A stretch of DNA of 64,000 bases from Niebla homalea (GCA_019925105.1 JAHGAU010000036.1:124001-188000), one strand, 5' to 3'; positions 1-12,540 are shown, numbered from the stretch's first letter. Notes: a model not told the origin generated them from the letters alone. Numbers and translations: made by a program.

Positions 1-838
1 CTCGAGATGGAGGTAGTAGATGTAGCCTTGATAAAGTAGAAGATGTATTCTGGGGATGAGATGATTTAATGGCTTGAAGCAGGATATCGTGGCTATGTTA
101 TCAGAAGGATCGGTAGGTGGCAGAGGGTCATCGCATATTATATGTACATTGGCAAGACATCAGATAATCCTGTTGTGTGAGAGCGCATGTCAGTCAGGCT
201 CCGAGCAGGATGGATATTTACATTGCCGACCGTTTTGAGGCCGTTTCAATTCAATATTGGAATCACCAATGTATGCTTTACGTCATGCGCACTTTGCCCG
301 GCTGTGGGAATATGAAAGGCGCTTGACCACAAAGAGACTAGCTCACTCGGCAAACATGCTCTGTAGGGCTATCAGCTAAATTCTCTTCGTAGTGAGGAGC
401 CGGCGAGGCTCCGACTCTCGATGGCTGATCTATTCCTTGCGGCCGGTATGGATTATTGAGCACTTTGGACTTGACTTGGATCGTTGTGCACATTTCTCAC
501 GATTGCATCGTCCTAGTCCTTAGACAGCTCTTTGTCTAGACTATTCTACGATTTCCACTGCATACAGATGTACACTTCGGACATGACGACATGACACTAC
601 CGGTCAATTCTTGCGAGGATTTTATCCCTCTTTCATCTGATTTGCATATCTAGCCGTCTCCACCAATTCTCATCCCCCAGACCCCCACACGGAGTTGACA
701 ACCCAAGCCTGCTGATAGGTTCTCGGGCGGAGGACCCCGCTACAGGGCCGTCTGGCGGTCTGGGGTCACGGGGTTGGCCACTTGGCCTGGCTGACCAGTG
801 ACCACTGAAAGCCTTTATTCCTTTCCAAGGCTTAGCCT
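1..838. other. Intergenic, no gene seen
   Basis: No coding-like frame, RNA gene or long repeat was recognised here. The right part is presumably 5' flanking DNA of the permease that starts at 1280. Confidence 0.5.
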
Positions 839-908
839 ACTCTATTTCCCACTATTCTCCCGCTATTCTCACACTATTCTCTCACTATTCTCTCACTATC
901 CTCCCACC
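839..908 (+). repeat. CT-rich short tandem repeat in permease upstream region
   Basis: The motif CTATTCTC recurs about five times at roughly 11-12 bp spacing, interrupted by CCCAC or CTCAC. It lies about 370 bp before the permease start. Pyrimidine-rich tracts are common in promoters of highly expressed filamentous-fungal genes, so a promoter or leader role is possible but not shown. Confidence 0.5.
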
Positions 909-1279
909 GTCGTCGGCATCTTATCCACCAAAAGGCTTCTACAGTAATCCACTTAGTGGGGTTGACCAACGCTCCGGAAAATGCGAAATCCAATCAAAAC
1001 TCGCCTTCTCTGTCCTCCCGCCAGAAAATCTTCGGACACTCCACCTGCTCTCCACCGCGGCGTCCTCCACTCATATATGGATCGATTACCCCCTCCCCAC
1101 CATCAGCCTCCGCTCCTCTACATTTTTAACTTTCCTCCCTCTTGTTTTTCCTTTTCCACATCGTGACACACTCACAAGGCAGGGCAAAGTTAGTTGTACC
1201 TGTGTATTTACAATCTGGTCATTGCTGTCACGACCTGTCACCAACTGTCATCCCAATTAAACTACATCAATCCTCTATC

Positions 1280-3245
1280 ATGGCTCCAGATCCAGAATCA
1301 GGAGTAGGCACAGGCCATAAGGCGCCAATCAACACCGATCCAGGCAGGAGAAAGTCTTCCGGACGTCGCAAGAGCTCCGCTGTCGTTGAAATCCCCACAG
1401 AACACGTTGATCCGAAAGATCTGAACGATGCGGACAAACGCCTTGCAGAAATGGGCTACGTTCAGGTATCTCCAATCCCATTTCTTCTTACTACCCTCCA
1501 AGATCGATCATAATCCATCCATCCCCATTCTTCAATGGTCCAGCAAAGCTTACATTGCGCCTCGAGCACCTTTCCTAGGTCTACAAGCGCGAATTCTCCT
1601 GGCTGTCCTGCATCTCCTTCGCCCTCTCCATCTCCGGTCTTTTTGCCTCCGTCTCGACCACCTTCGTCTATCCTCTCGAAGCAGGTGGAGCCTCGTCCGC
1701 CGTCTGGTGCTGGCTGCTGTCCGGCTTCGGCTGCTACTGTATCGCCCTCTCGGTGGCCGAGCTTGTCTCCGCTTACCCGACTTCCGGAGGCCTGTACTTC
1801 ACCTGCAAGTATCTCGCGCCTGAAAAATGGGTACCAGAAATCTCCTGGTTGACGGGATGGTTGAACTTGCTGGGTCAGATTGCTGGCGCTGCATCTACTG
1901 AGTATGGGTGCGCCCAATTGCTCTTGGCTGCCGTGTCAATGAACAGCGACTTCAAGGGCTATGTGCCAACCGACAGACAGACCGTTGGTGTCATGGCTGC
2001 CAGTACATTCTTTCATGGCGTTCTGAACAGTCTGAACACCGCAGCGCTGGAGAAGATCACCAAGACCTATGTCATTTTCCACGTCGCGGTCCTGCTCGCG
2101 TGTATGATTACGCTGCTGGCGTGCTGCAACAACAAGGCTGGACAGGGTCTGCATACTTCGGAATATGTGTGGACTGAGGTGGTCAACAACTCGGGTTGGA
2201 AGCCCAACGGCTGGTCATGGTTGTTTGGCTTCCTTTCGGCATCATGGACCATGACAGGTGTGTGCACTACTCACAATCGTTCCACAATCAGAAAGAATAT
2301 CCACTGACCGCCGTGGTAGACTATGATGCTACCGCTCACATTGCCGAGGAAATCAAGAATCCGGAAATCAAGGCTCCGTGGTCCATCGCGCTCGCTTTGG
2401 GCTTCACGTGGATTGGCGGCTGGCTCTACACCATTGTACTCGCATATACGGTGGGGGACGTTTCGAACACCCTCGACAATGTGGTGGCGCAGCCGGTGGC
2501 ACAGATCTTCTACCAAGTGATCGGTCGCCAGGGCGGTGTCTTCTTCACCGTATGCGCCTACATTGTGCTCAACTTCACCGCCATGACAGCCATCCAAGCT
2601 GGATCTCGCACTATCTGGGCCTACGCGCGTGACGAGATGCTGCCGCTATCTCGGATCTGGTATAAGACTAATAAGTCGACGAATACTCCATTGTGGAGTG
2701 TCTGGCTCTTCACCATCTGCTGCGTGTTGATCAACTTGATCGGATTGGGATCCTACATTGCCATTTCTGCCATCTTCAACCTCACGGCCATTGCTCTGGA
2801 CTGGAGTTATGTGATTCCCATCATTTGCAAATTGGCCTATGGTAAGTTCGAGAGAGGACCCTTCCACTTGGGCTGGGCCAGCAAGTGGATCAATTGTTGG
2901 GCCATCGTCTGGACCTTTTTCGTGACCATCATTTATGTACAGCCAACGATTCGACCCGTGACAAAGGAAAATGTAAGTCAGACAGCCAACCCCTTGGTGG
3001 GAGCATTTTGTAATGAGCGAGTCTAGATGAATTACGTTTGCGTCCTCATGGTCGCCGTCGCCCTCTTCGCCATCATCTACTGGTACGCCGCCGGCCGCAA
3101 ATACTACATCGGACCACGTGTGCGTACACAAATCGTTGTCGGTGTCGAGGGTGAGGATGACGGAAAAGGTCTTAGTAGTGGGGTCCTCGGAGGTGAGAAG
3201 GGCAGTCAGAACGGAAGCAGTAGTGACGAGAAGGACCGAATCTGA
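1280..3245 (+). CDS. APC-superfamily amino acid/choline/GABA-type permease
   Basis: Probable plasma-membrane permease for choline, GABA or another amino compound, of the fungal HNM1/UGA4-like branch of the APC superfamily. Four exons join in frame: 1280-1465, 1579-2257, 2320-2972 and 3027-3245, giving 578 aa. All introns are GT-AG (113, 62 and 54 bp), and intron 2 has a CTGAC branch-like site. The join across intron 2 restores the family motif WTMTDYDATAHIAEEI near residue 285. About 12 hydrophobic segments follow a polar, Ser/Lys-rich N-terminal tail, and the C-terminal tail is acidic and Ser/Gly-rich. The start was chosen because TCATGG is a good fungal context; an in-frame ATG 46 codons upstream would add a non-homologous-looking extension. 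Length and motifs are normal for the family. Substrate cannot be told from sequence alone. Confidence 0.92.
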
Positions 3246-5946
3246 AGCTCTGGTAAAGATGCTGACTGGGCGAAACGCATTTCGATTGGATTGGGAGATT
3301 AGGGCCCGATCTTTGGAGGTGGGGGTTTGCAGGGTATATAAGCTCGTCCGTTCTCCGCGTGAGCCAGGTTGGTTGTTGTGATTCATATACCCAGTAGGAT
3401 TACATTTTCCATGCATATAGTTGAACTTGCACAAGTTCAGGGTTGAAAGACTGACGAATCGAAACTCCACACACCCCTTTGCATACACATTTCTCACCAT
3501 TCATCTCGACGTGACATGTCCTTACACAACGAGCATCCAGAGTCCAACCAACCGAGCATGACGGCGCTCTCTGTCTAGTAATCTCCGCGACGTCGGATTC
3601 ACCCCATAAGCTACCCAACCAATTTGGCCCACTCCGAGTCTTCCAACGCCATCCTCGACTCAAGAAACCCGATAAGCCACAAAGCCCCGCTCAACCACCG
3701 GATGAGAAGGAATATCGACACATTCACCCGAATTGTCAACTCCCCTTCTTGTTTTTGTTTGTTTTAGGGCACTGCGTTCAAGAGGCGCCCCAAGTGATCA
3801 TCGTCATCGAGTGCGCTATACACACATTGAGATGGTTTTCCTACCTACCATGCTTTTCTTCATTCGCGGATGAGAATCGATGGATCAGCGTTGTGTGTTT
3901 AGTACTGTACAGCGTCATACCTCTGTGCGCGTGAGCGCGGCTACTGGGGGTGTCCTCATTGTGGTGGGGGAGAAGTGCGTGGTGAGGGGAACGGTTTCGG
4001 CCGACGGGCGCGTAGAGGACAGAGGATTGCGATGGGTGAGAGCGAGTGATGATGTTTATCAACAGAGAGAGGTTTACTGGATGGTGGATAAGATGATATA
4101 TGTTATTTTCAACGCGCATCTTCGTTCGTCTCACGGAGTCCGTGAAAATGTGGATCCAACCACCCCGGAAGCTTGAAGTTTCTTTTATTCCCCACAGACA
4201 CTGACTCTTCTACTCAAAACCTTCGCCCTCGCTGCCCTTCTGCAGCCGGTTGCGGGGAATGTGGGAGAAAAGAAGGGTTATCCAGTGGAGAGGTCGGGGA
4301 AGTGGAGATGTTGCCTTTTGGCTTTTCTCTGCGTGGGCTGCCGCTTGGAGAGCGCGAGGACGGTAAGAATGATGCCGAGGTCCAATGGTTGCTTTGTTTT
4401 CAAGATAGGGCCAGGTATGGATGGAACTGCTCCAACGTCAAAAGGGCGTGGCGACTGAACACCGTTCAGATGCGGGATCACGATCCTGTGGACGTTTTGG
4501 TGTCGAGAAGGTTCCCAGAGGCACGGTATTCAATGATTGTGCTTCCATCACCATCATCTCTTGGTTTTCGTGAGCAAATACACACCTCGCTACCGCTGAT
4601 CCACCAAATGCGCATCTTCAGATGTAAAATCGGCTGATCGGCCGACAGCTTGTAGACTGCTGCTGATGAATATGACACGTGCCCAGCATGAGGGGGTCCT
4701 CCATCCCATCAGCTCCGAGCTGATTATAGATCCGACTCACGCAGCGGCATACAAGAATTGACTAGCCGTAGGCTCTTTGTTCAAAGGGTCGGAAAAGCTT
4801 TGCAGCCTCATCCTTATCGAGCCGAGATCGAGGCGTTCAAAAAACCATTGATTTATTTGAAAGAGGTGTAGAGTCATTCCTACTCAAATGTAACCTCTTC
4901 CAGCAATGAACGCAAAGGCACAAAGGTATCTACAACTTCAAAAGAAGAAACCAAAAAAAACCATGAGCGGATCGTGACTGGGGCCCCATCTTAACTTCCA
5001 CACACAACAGCACCTTCTGGGGAGAGGGAAAGAAGCCACGAGGTTTTCGAGCCACCATTCGAGGTTTCTTCCCCAATGGGGAGGCGGTGTTGTATGTATA
5101 TGATGATACTGGACCGCACCGATCTTGCTGCATTGTCTCACAAAAATAAAACCCTGGGCGAGCAAATCTTGCATATCAGGCGGCTCAAGGACTCATCCAT
5201 GTATGATCTAGATGGCTCGTCGATTGACTTCTTCGAGCCCTTCTTGGCAAGGGCGCTTTCGATAATATTGGTCGTCACAGGAACTCGGAGCAAGCTGACC
5301 AAGTGAAGCGTACATCACAGCGCGCGGCCACCGATATTTCTTTTCCTTGCCAGTCATTGTCTGCCTTACCGAAGCCAGCGACTTTCTCAATGATCGATCG
5401 ATGAAGGACGGATCCATGATCACACCATCCTGATATCTCCAGCGTCATTGAAGGAGAGCTCGTTTTGAGTAAGGAAGGAGCTGCTTGTGCATGCCTCTTT
5501 TTGCTAGGGAACGCCGAGATACAAGTATGCGCGTGGGCTGGAATCTCGAGCATTTCTGTGGACGGCATGGGTCACCCTGGAGCTTTGCCTTGGGGGAAGC
5601 CGTTCTGATGAGGGAATACAGAACTTGGCCCGGCAGCTACCTGGGTATGCCACAACCTGCGGACGTTCGATAGCAAGGGAGGGACGGCTAGGCGGGATTC
5701 TCGGATCGTGGATAATGTAGAGCTGTCAACACCCTCTGGAATGTTTTATTGTGTTCACTGACCGAGTTCGTTACATTGGTGACCTTCAGGAGTCGCTGGT
5801 GTGGATTTCGAAGATTTTCCATAATCATGATGTTGTAATGCAACTAGGTAAAAGATTGAGCACGTTGGGCGTTGGCCCAATGTGGCTGGGAATGGGTGAT
5901 ATCGCATGTCTCCAGCTGCTTTTCTTACAGGGAGGATGGTTATTGG
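3246..5946. other. Intergenic, 2.7 kb, no supported gene
   Basis: Only short open frames without recognisable domains, compositional bias or convincing splice partners are present. The first part should hold the permease 3' UTR. No RNA gene or long repeat was recognised. Confidence 0.5.
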
Positions 5947-7654
5947 TCATCCCGGCAGCCATAGAGACTGTTCGCAATCCGTAGATCTCACGCGTTGACT
6001 GTTGTTCGGTAAGGGGGGTAATGGCGGCAATGGCTTCATCCTTGGATCCGTCACCCATGGTCTGAATATAACAGGCACAACCTCAATCTGCGCACCGCCC
6101 ATTTTCTCGTCCCAATACTCACCGTGTGGGTGCCGAGTATCTAGGTCCCCAGGCTCGGCAGCTGTGCTGGAAAGATCATGAGGCCAACCCATGTGGAATT
6201 TGGACATTGCGCTCGAGTAGAACTTGTTGTTGGTGGGGAGCTGGGACAGATATCTGCGGACTCGTGAGAGGAGGTGGAAGCCACGACAACTTCCTGAGAA
6301 CTCTTTGAAAGATCGGCTGTCCAGCCTTTGTCCTTGGGGAAAGATACCGCAGCCGCCGCTTTCTTCGTCGCCAGATGGTCGGCGAATTGATATGTAGTAG
6401 CTCACCATTCTAGTCTTGAAGTGGCGAATGAATTGTGGCAGAATTGGCATACAGCCGCAGACGACGCCGGCAGCGATCTCGGCGACGCTGTTCATTTGAA
6501 GGCCATAATTAGCATTTGACCGGTGTGAACTTATGTTTGACGTAGTCCAGAAGGGTATTCAATGGAAAAGACTTACGCCCATTCGTACATAGGAATCCGG
6601 GTCCAGGAGGTATCTGGAGAATGCCAAGTCTGAAGACTAGCAGAGAGGCGCATACAGCTGCATAACACGGCGCTATTGATACGTTTGTATGAGCTTCAAG
6701 ACCTGTTTCTTTTTTTTTTCAAACAAGGACTGGAGCAGAACACGTACAATCCTGCAGTGGTGAACACCGCCGAGACACCGACTTTCGTCCGGGGCGCCAT
6801 GTGCAAGCGCCAGATCTTGGCGAGAGGCAGTATGAGCACCAGGAAGTCGGATAAGCAGTTGATGGTCGCAGTGACAATGTAATCGGCGCTGGAGTCGATA
6901 CAGTGGCCAGCCACGGTGGGATTCCAGATCTTCCGACGAGGGACACAGTGCCATATCTGGATCAGCGTTGTCGCGAAATAGATACCTGCGTTCAGCCAGA
7001 TGAGAAGCCAGGCGATGCGGTGGAAGCGACCGGTCTTCTGAGGGGAGAAGATACGGACAAGTTGCAGGAGAATGGAAAGTTTGGCAAAAAATAGGCATGG
7101 CGAGTAGAGAATCTCGAGGGTGTTGGCAGACTATCCTCAAGGCAGCATGCCGGTGTCAATGATCTGCTCTCGAGAGGCACACCATATGAGTGTGTCATTA
7201 ACAGCAGCGATGTACTGACGTGTGCAAATGGCTCAGCCTGGGTCAAGTTCATATTCCACTGATGTATGCGACCGTATCTGGGTTGGGCTAAGGCTATAGC
7301 CTCTAGTGGAACGAATAGTGCCTTCGTCCATGTTCAGTGGTGCGGACTGATGCAATGCTTATGCTCAGACAGGCTCACCCATGCTACGACCATAGCAGCT
7401 GTTGACTGGTCAGACAGGGCTTTGCGTAGACGACCCAGGTCCTTGTTGTTTCACTTACAATCTTCCCAAGCGTGACAGCGCATCACACATAACTTGGTGT
7501 ACATCCTCACCCATACAAAAAGAGTCGCGATCACCAGGCAGAAGATCTGAGTGAAGAAAAGAACGTTGACACCTTCGGGGCGGCCAGTGAAATTGGGAAC
7601 AATTCCTGGGGGAGGTGGCAAAGCAGGTGTTCGCGCTGGATCGAGGGTTGCCAT
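5947..7654 (-). CDS. SAT4/fungal rhodopsin-like seven-TM integral membrane protein
   Basis: Member of the large fungal family of SAT4-type (rhodopsin-domain) membrane proteins, some GPCR-like; the function of most is unknown. Exons on the minus strand: 7459-7654, 7379-7398 (a 20-nt micro-exon), 7220-7300, 6748-7130, 6577-6672, then 6406-6487 and onward. Each junction is GT-AG and keeps frame. Hydrophobic helices include segments starting FFTQIFCLVIATLFV (exon 1) and LFFAKLSILLQLVRIF (exon 4). Family signatures visible are the loop with RKIWNP, the Cys in AGHCID, and ATINCLSDFLVLILPL. The segment C-RLSASLQTWHSPDTSW in exon 5 fits the last extracellular loop. Reading straight on from 6406 gives a polar tail ending at 5947 (438 aa in all); an alternative GT-AG intron starting at 6405 would give a different tail with a stop at 6141-6143. 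The domain call is firm, the last exon is not. Confidence 0.82.
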
Positions 7655-8543
7655 TATCTTTCAGATTCAGGCCTCCGCTGAAGTGGGGACATATAATTTC
7701 GAGTCATTGCTGATTGGAGTATACGTCTCATGCGGCAATGAGAATTTGTGAACAATTCTACTGCAGAAGCATTCCAGCTTTATTCACACATAACAAAGGC
7801 TATCGAAAGGGTCGTCTGATGGCCAGAAGTTTATCACACAATGTCTGAGATAACCTACCTTCCCCGGTTTTTGTTTCAAGGCCTAATCGACGGATAATCA
7901 CCAATTAGTCAATATCAAGTGGTTCTGATGGTGTATGACGAAATAGCACATTGGTCAAGTTTCAGGGGGGCGGGGAAATGCAATGCACCATGGAAGCGAC
8001 CGAATGAAGCGTTCAAAGCTCCAAGCTAGTGATGCACACCATCAACGTCTGTCCCGAGCCTCTGCATGTCATTGCAAGCAAAAATGGAAACGATTCTGGA
8101 CCCCACGCGTTGGTCCGTGGATGGCCATGGTATGATAACCATTGTCGTGTAACCGTAACGGGAGTGCATAATCATGGGAGCTTGGGGAATAACGGCTCGA
8201 TCCAAAGGACTCCTTACGATCATCGCGGATTGATGTCGATGACAGGCCTTAGATTCATCGGAATCTTCTGCGGGTAGGATGCCACTCGAGGATCTGTGTG
8301 CCTTGATTGTGATGCCGTGCGGGAGCCTTTGGTGAATGGCAGTGGATGTCCATGTTGGATTTGTTGACAGGTTCCCCCACACGATCGCATCGACCAAGGG
8401 TACCAGAGCACAGATTGATCTTCACCCCACCCACACTGTAAGTGACGGCCAAATTATTACCATCTAAGAGGTTCTAGATCATTTGACATGCGTCGTAGCG
8501 TAGCAGATGCAGAAACATATATGGTCAAAATTCAATGTTACCA
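7655..8543. other. Intergenic, no gene seen
   Basis: This holds the upstream region of the SAT4-type gene and the downstream region of the M35-like gene. A frame on the minus strand at 8026-8397 has no recognisable feature and is treated as chance. Confidence 0.5.
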
Positions 8544-9481
8544 TCAATATCCAATCAAGGGGCTCTGCAGGATCGGTGGCACAGCAGCGAGCGCAACGAC
8601 CATAGGGGGCAGAGAAGAAGCTTCGCTAGGATCCAACACAGCACCGAAGATCGCACGGTTCAAGGTCGTCACAATCGGGTTCTCGTCATCATACCAATTT
8701 CTCCCAAGAGAACCAACCCAAGTGGTGTTACTGTTGTCTTCTCTTGAGCCGTTTACGTTGGTTGGAAACTGGGTGCACTGCCCAATAAGGCCTGTCCAAG
8801 TTTTAGCCTCTGGCCTTGCATAGACTCAACATGGCTAGGGCATAGTTCCCGACTTACTATTGGAGTGAAGGACGTAGTTGTACGGGTTCTGTAATTGCTC
8901 GTCAGCGTCAAGTGCGATGCACTGATTGATACCAGTGATCTCGATTTCTGGGACAGTGACTTGCGGGATGTATTTATTCACTAGCTCGTGGATGATCGTG
9001 GACATGCTATTGTCCAGGCTGAAGTGAATTTGCGTCTTTGAACCCCGCGTCTGCGCTGTCAACAAAGGGACAGTCGGAACTACACGGAAGCTGGGCATCA
9101 AAGAAGCGTGGAGTGTAGGACTGTCGTCATTGACACAAACAAAGCATGGTCGATGTACGCCGAGGCCGGTGGTGGAGCTTTGTTACCAGCGTTAAGGATG
9201 TCCTGGTATGCATGGGCGATGTTGGTTTGGTTGTTAGTAGTGAACCATGTTTTAAAGGCGGGTCCGCTCAGAGTAACATTGGGAATGATGCTGTTCGTAA
9301 GTTGAAGGCCAACTTGCTTGAACAACTCTTCCATTGCTGCACCTTGGTCAGGGTCACAACCAACGAAGGCGTAAGGCCCATTCCAATAGACATCTTTTCC
9401 GAGCGCCTGCTGGGTAGTAGCAATAGTAGAGAAGTGAGCAGCCAGGGTTAGAATGCTAAAGAGCAGAGAGGATGACATCAT
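8544..9481 (-). pseudogene. Secreted M35-like (deuterolysin-type) putative peptidase, frameshifted
   Basis: The protein begins with a clear signal peptide (hydrophobic run LLFSILTLAAHF) and continues with a domain resembling fungal secreted putative peptidases related to M35 metalloendopeptidases: DVYWNGPYAFVGCDPDQ, a helix-rich segment, then a zinc-site-like stretch. Frame 1 runs from 9481 to about 9150 and would stop at 9098-9100. The homologous sequence continues in another frame from CVNDDSPTLHASL, so one base appears missing near 9140-9160; no GT-AG intron fits. A normal intron (8792-8857) then joins to a last exon ending at 8544-8546. The expected HExxH is degenerate: HELVN lacks the second His. 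The gene is therefore either a pseudogene or an inhibitor-like dead enzyme with a sequencing error. Confidence 0.65.
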
Positions 9482-9744
9482 TTTGATGAGCTAACTGGCA
9501 GCGGGAGCAGATGATATTTTGAGGCGCGCCCAAACTATTTTGTCGACGACCTCACCCTTGATTCTCCAGCATGTGGGCGGCATCGGCACCGGTCAAAGCA
9601 AGAGCTATTTTTGGGTAGACGGGAGTGAAAAGGAAAATTATCAAGGGATGGACACATGTAGCTCCATTGCCGCGTCGACATCAATAGTAGCGCCATCAGA
9701 ATAGGTCTGATTGCAGGAGATCGCAGGAGCATATAACAATAATA
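9482..9744. other. Short intergenic spacer up to retroelement insertion site
   Basis: Unmutated host DNA. The empty insertion site would join 9749 with 25295, leaving one copy of GTATG. Confidence 0.6.
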
Positions 9745-9749
9745 GTATG
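9745..9749. repeat. Target-site duplication GTATG, left copy
   Basis: GTATG precedes the TGTCA start of the copia LTR and is repeated at 25290-25294 after the TGACA end. Confidence 0.9.
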
Positions 9750-9858
9750 TGTCACACGCATGGACGTATGAGTATAATGGGGTAGTATGAATTAAGTATG
9801 ATCTATAAAGATAAATCTATGAAAGAAAACTGCAGGATACACCTAATTAGTCTGGGAT
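9750..9858 (-). repeat. Copia left LTR, outer half (little mutated)
   Basis: First 109 bp of the left LTR. It aligns without gaps to 25063-25171 of the right LTR, where almost every difference is G-to-A or C-to-T in the right copy (for example TGTCACACG here against TATTATATA there). The gypsy insertion interrupts it after GGGAT. Confidence 0.9.
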
Positions 9859-10191
9859 TGTTAGACTGACTCCGCTGGCGGCACGCCGGCGGGACTAGTA
9901 AAGGTAGGTGTAGAAGACGTGACGTTACAGTCTAGATACTTGGGTACCACTTTAACAAGTAGATTGATAATAAGATTAATTCTTAAGGAACTTAGAAAGA
10001 ACTGGGGTATAGCCTTTACTTAAGGTAAAGGTAATGACTACCCCGCTTTATGCCTGTTAAGCTACGGCTCATAAATAACGCATATCAAGGCCGTTACCAA
10101 AGCCCTTTATTAAGGCTTAACGGCCTATCTTGGCGCAGCAGTATAACGCATTACTATAGCGCCGGCGCAAAGGTAACGCTAACTACTAACA
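9859..10191 (-). repeat. Gypsy LTR (3' LTR in element orientation)
   Basis: Starts TGTTAG and ends CTAACA. The outer ~170 bp is GC-balanced; the part facing the element interior is RIP-mutated. The same 333-bp sequence is found at 17176-17508, and inverted at 21584-21929. Confidence 0.92.
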
Positions 10192-10195
10192 ATTA

Positions 10196-10208
10196 TCTCC
10201 CCCTTTAT
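10196..10208 (-). other. Polypurine tract of gypsy element
   Basis: Reads TCTCCCCCTTTAT on the plus strand, that is ATAAAGGGGGAGA on the coding strand, five bases from the LTR. This is the usual place for plus-strand DNA priming. Confidence 0.7.
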
Positions 10209-10284
10209 ACGCTGGTCTCCAGGGCATAAAAAGATATATCCAAGACGCTGGCGTAAAGCCGGCTGAGTATAAGGCTTATTAAAA

Positions 10285-10480
10285 ACCCATTACCAAACCC
10301 AGTGGGAAAAGGGTGAAGGGAAAAAAGTCCTTAGGTACATACGCGAGTACAATAATATCTATCCAATAATAACATAATAGGGGCACCTTACGCTGGCGAA
10401 GAGCTAGCGCAACTTAAAGAGCTTATCAAAAACCCCTTTATAAAACCCAGTGGGAAAAGGTGAGTGAAAAAAGAGTCTTT
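10285..10480. repeat. Direct repeat in gypsy 3' untranslated region
   Basis: Two copies of a roughly 50-bp sequence containing AACCCAGTGGGAAAAGG followed by GTGAAGGG/GTGAGTG and AAAAAAG, at about 10,285-10,335 and 10,425-10,475. They lie between the chromodomain and the 3' LTR and are not coding. Confidence 0.6.
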
Positions 10481-12369
10481 ACGGTGCTAATTAATGGTTA
10501 CCCAGGGCTTTACTGTTGATTTATTACGCTATAATAAAGGTGGGCATTATCATAAAAACGGCGCGCGATTATAATAAGGCCTTTATTCTATTTTGAACTT
10601 CTTTTTTTTTCTTCTTAATAGTCCTAATCGTTCTTATAAGTACAACATACTAAGGGTTTATACGAGTATCCATAAGCTAATACGCGTGCAGTTATATACC
10701 CTTGCTATTTATACTATTATTACAGTAAGTAACGCTAACGCTACGTAGGCGTTTTACTTATATTAACAGTCCGCTTATTTCGTTTATTAACACTATATAT
10801 AAGTTAATCGATCTTAGGCAGCGTAACCTACGCCGATGCATCGCTAACGTAAACGTAAATGTAATATTAATAATAAGTATAGTAACGCCTTGTTCCACCT
10901 GCTTTTTATAGGGTAAGCTACGCTACATACGTAACCCGTTACCTTGTTCGCGGTATCGCCACAAGCGATACCCTTCTTATTGCCTCCCCGTAAGCATCCT
11001 AACGCTATTGCATTACCGTTATTCTAATATATATATAGTTCCCGGATTAATTATAGTCCCGGGTAACTCGATAAATGCATAAGTATCCTTCGATCGGTAC
11101 GCGGTCTATTAGGGCGTAAGCCCGGTACGTGCGGAAGCGTAATGAAATCCTTCGGGATTTTAAAGTTTTCCGGTTAAATATTGGTTAAACGTTAGCTATT
11201 ACCGGTCGGGCGGAGTATATACTCCGTTGAGTTACTTTAAAAGTTAAAGGGGAAATATCGGTCCTCCAAATTAAGAAAGAAACACTCACCACCCACGCTA
11301 AGGCGGCGGAAAAAGAGGTCATCCGGCTTAAAGAGCAGGTAAGTGAATCATAATGCAATAATAAGACGACGGCGTTAACGTTCAATAGCTGGATCGGCTC
11401 AATACGGGGGGTCCAGGCCCTTCACAAAAGTCGATTCCGTCGGGGAGCCACTCCCTATTTCCCGACCCTGTGTCCGGGGTAAGGAGAGTGGACCCCGAGC
11501 TCATGATATCCGGTGGCCTAGGAAGTAGAAAAAAGGAGGGAGATACGGGCTTCAACCCATTTAAAGAAGAGGAAAAGGAGGTCATACCCTCCTTAGCAGC
11601 GCCGTCGGGGGGGTCGGCCTTGGCTTTTAAGAGTAATGCCTTAGAATCGAGTTAGGGAGCCCTTCCGGCGAGTAATACTGGGGAGAAACCTTTAATTAAG
11701 GCGGAAAAGAAGGCGGAAAAGAGAAGGAAAAGGAGAATAAGGAGGGTATGATGCTTTTGTACTTATCCTTAACCTTATTAATCCATTTATAAAAGGAAAA
11801 AGCCCGCGCTAGTGCGGAGCTATAGATTATTCTTTTATTTTTATACGTTGGTATTACTAAAGTTCAGCGTTAAACGTTAAAGTTAATAACGTTAAACGTT
11901 AAGCGCTTATAATCTACATATTACTAAAAAGTAATAAAACAGACGACATTATTAAAGTTACCAGTGCGTTAACGCGAACCCAGCAAACATACTTATTAAC
12001 CTTTTATTACCCTTAATAACTTTACCTTTTTAACTTTATTTACTTAATAGCGCGTTAGGCGCTTATAATCTAGCGCCTACGCTTTTTCGCCTTTTCCGGT
12101 ATTATCGCGGCTATTATTAAAGTTATTCTTATTAGTTATAATATTATAATAAAGATAATTATTTCCGCAACGCCGGCTTATCTACGCGCGTAATATCCGT
12201 AATAGGTAAAGTTATTAATTAAAGCCTAAACTCTAATAATCTCACGGAAGGATAACGTATGAAGGCTAAATAGCCATAGCATTAATCATATATATAGCTA
12301 TTAGCCATATATATAACCTCCGCTATCGCAGCGTTATAACCTTATTTACGTCTCCTCTTACTCCGTACT

Positions 12370-12540
12370 ATCTCGTCATATTATTCCCGTAGTTCCTAGG
12401 AGTGCTTTAAGTCCGCCTCCGGCACTTATTGGTTATATTTAGGGTTTTAGTTAGCCTACTTAACCTAATACCAAACGCCTTTTTTGCTTTTAACCCTATT
12501 AATGATTTTTTTAACTACCCATTTTTCTTCGTTATTAATT
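12370..12540 (-). pseudogene. Chromodomain of the gypsy polyprotein, decayed
   Basis: The minus-strand translation shows EEKWVVKKIINR, then a VWY-x-VK core and WVPEADLKHS, interrupted by TAA/TAG codons at Gln or Trp positions (C-to-T or G-to-A). This matches the C-terminal chromodomain used by chromoviral integrases to read histone marks. Confidence 0.7.

Noticed and set aside
4173..4637. 154-codon open frame (+)
   Set aside because: No domain, poor start context and no coding-like composition; other frames are similarly open.
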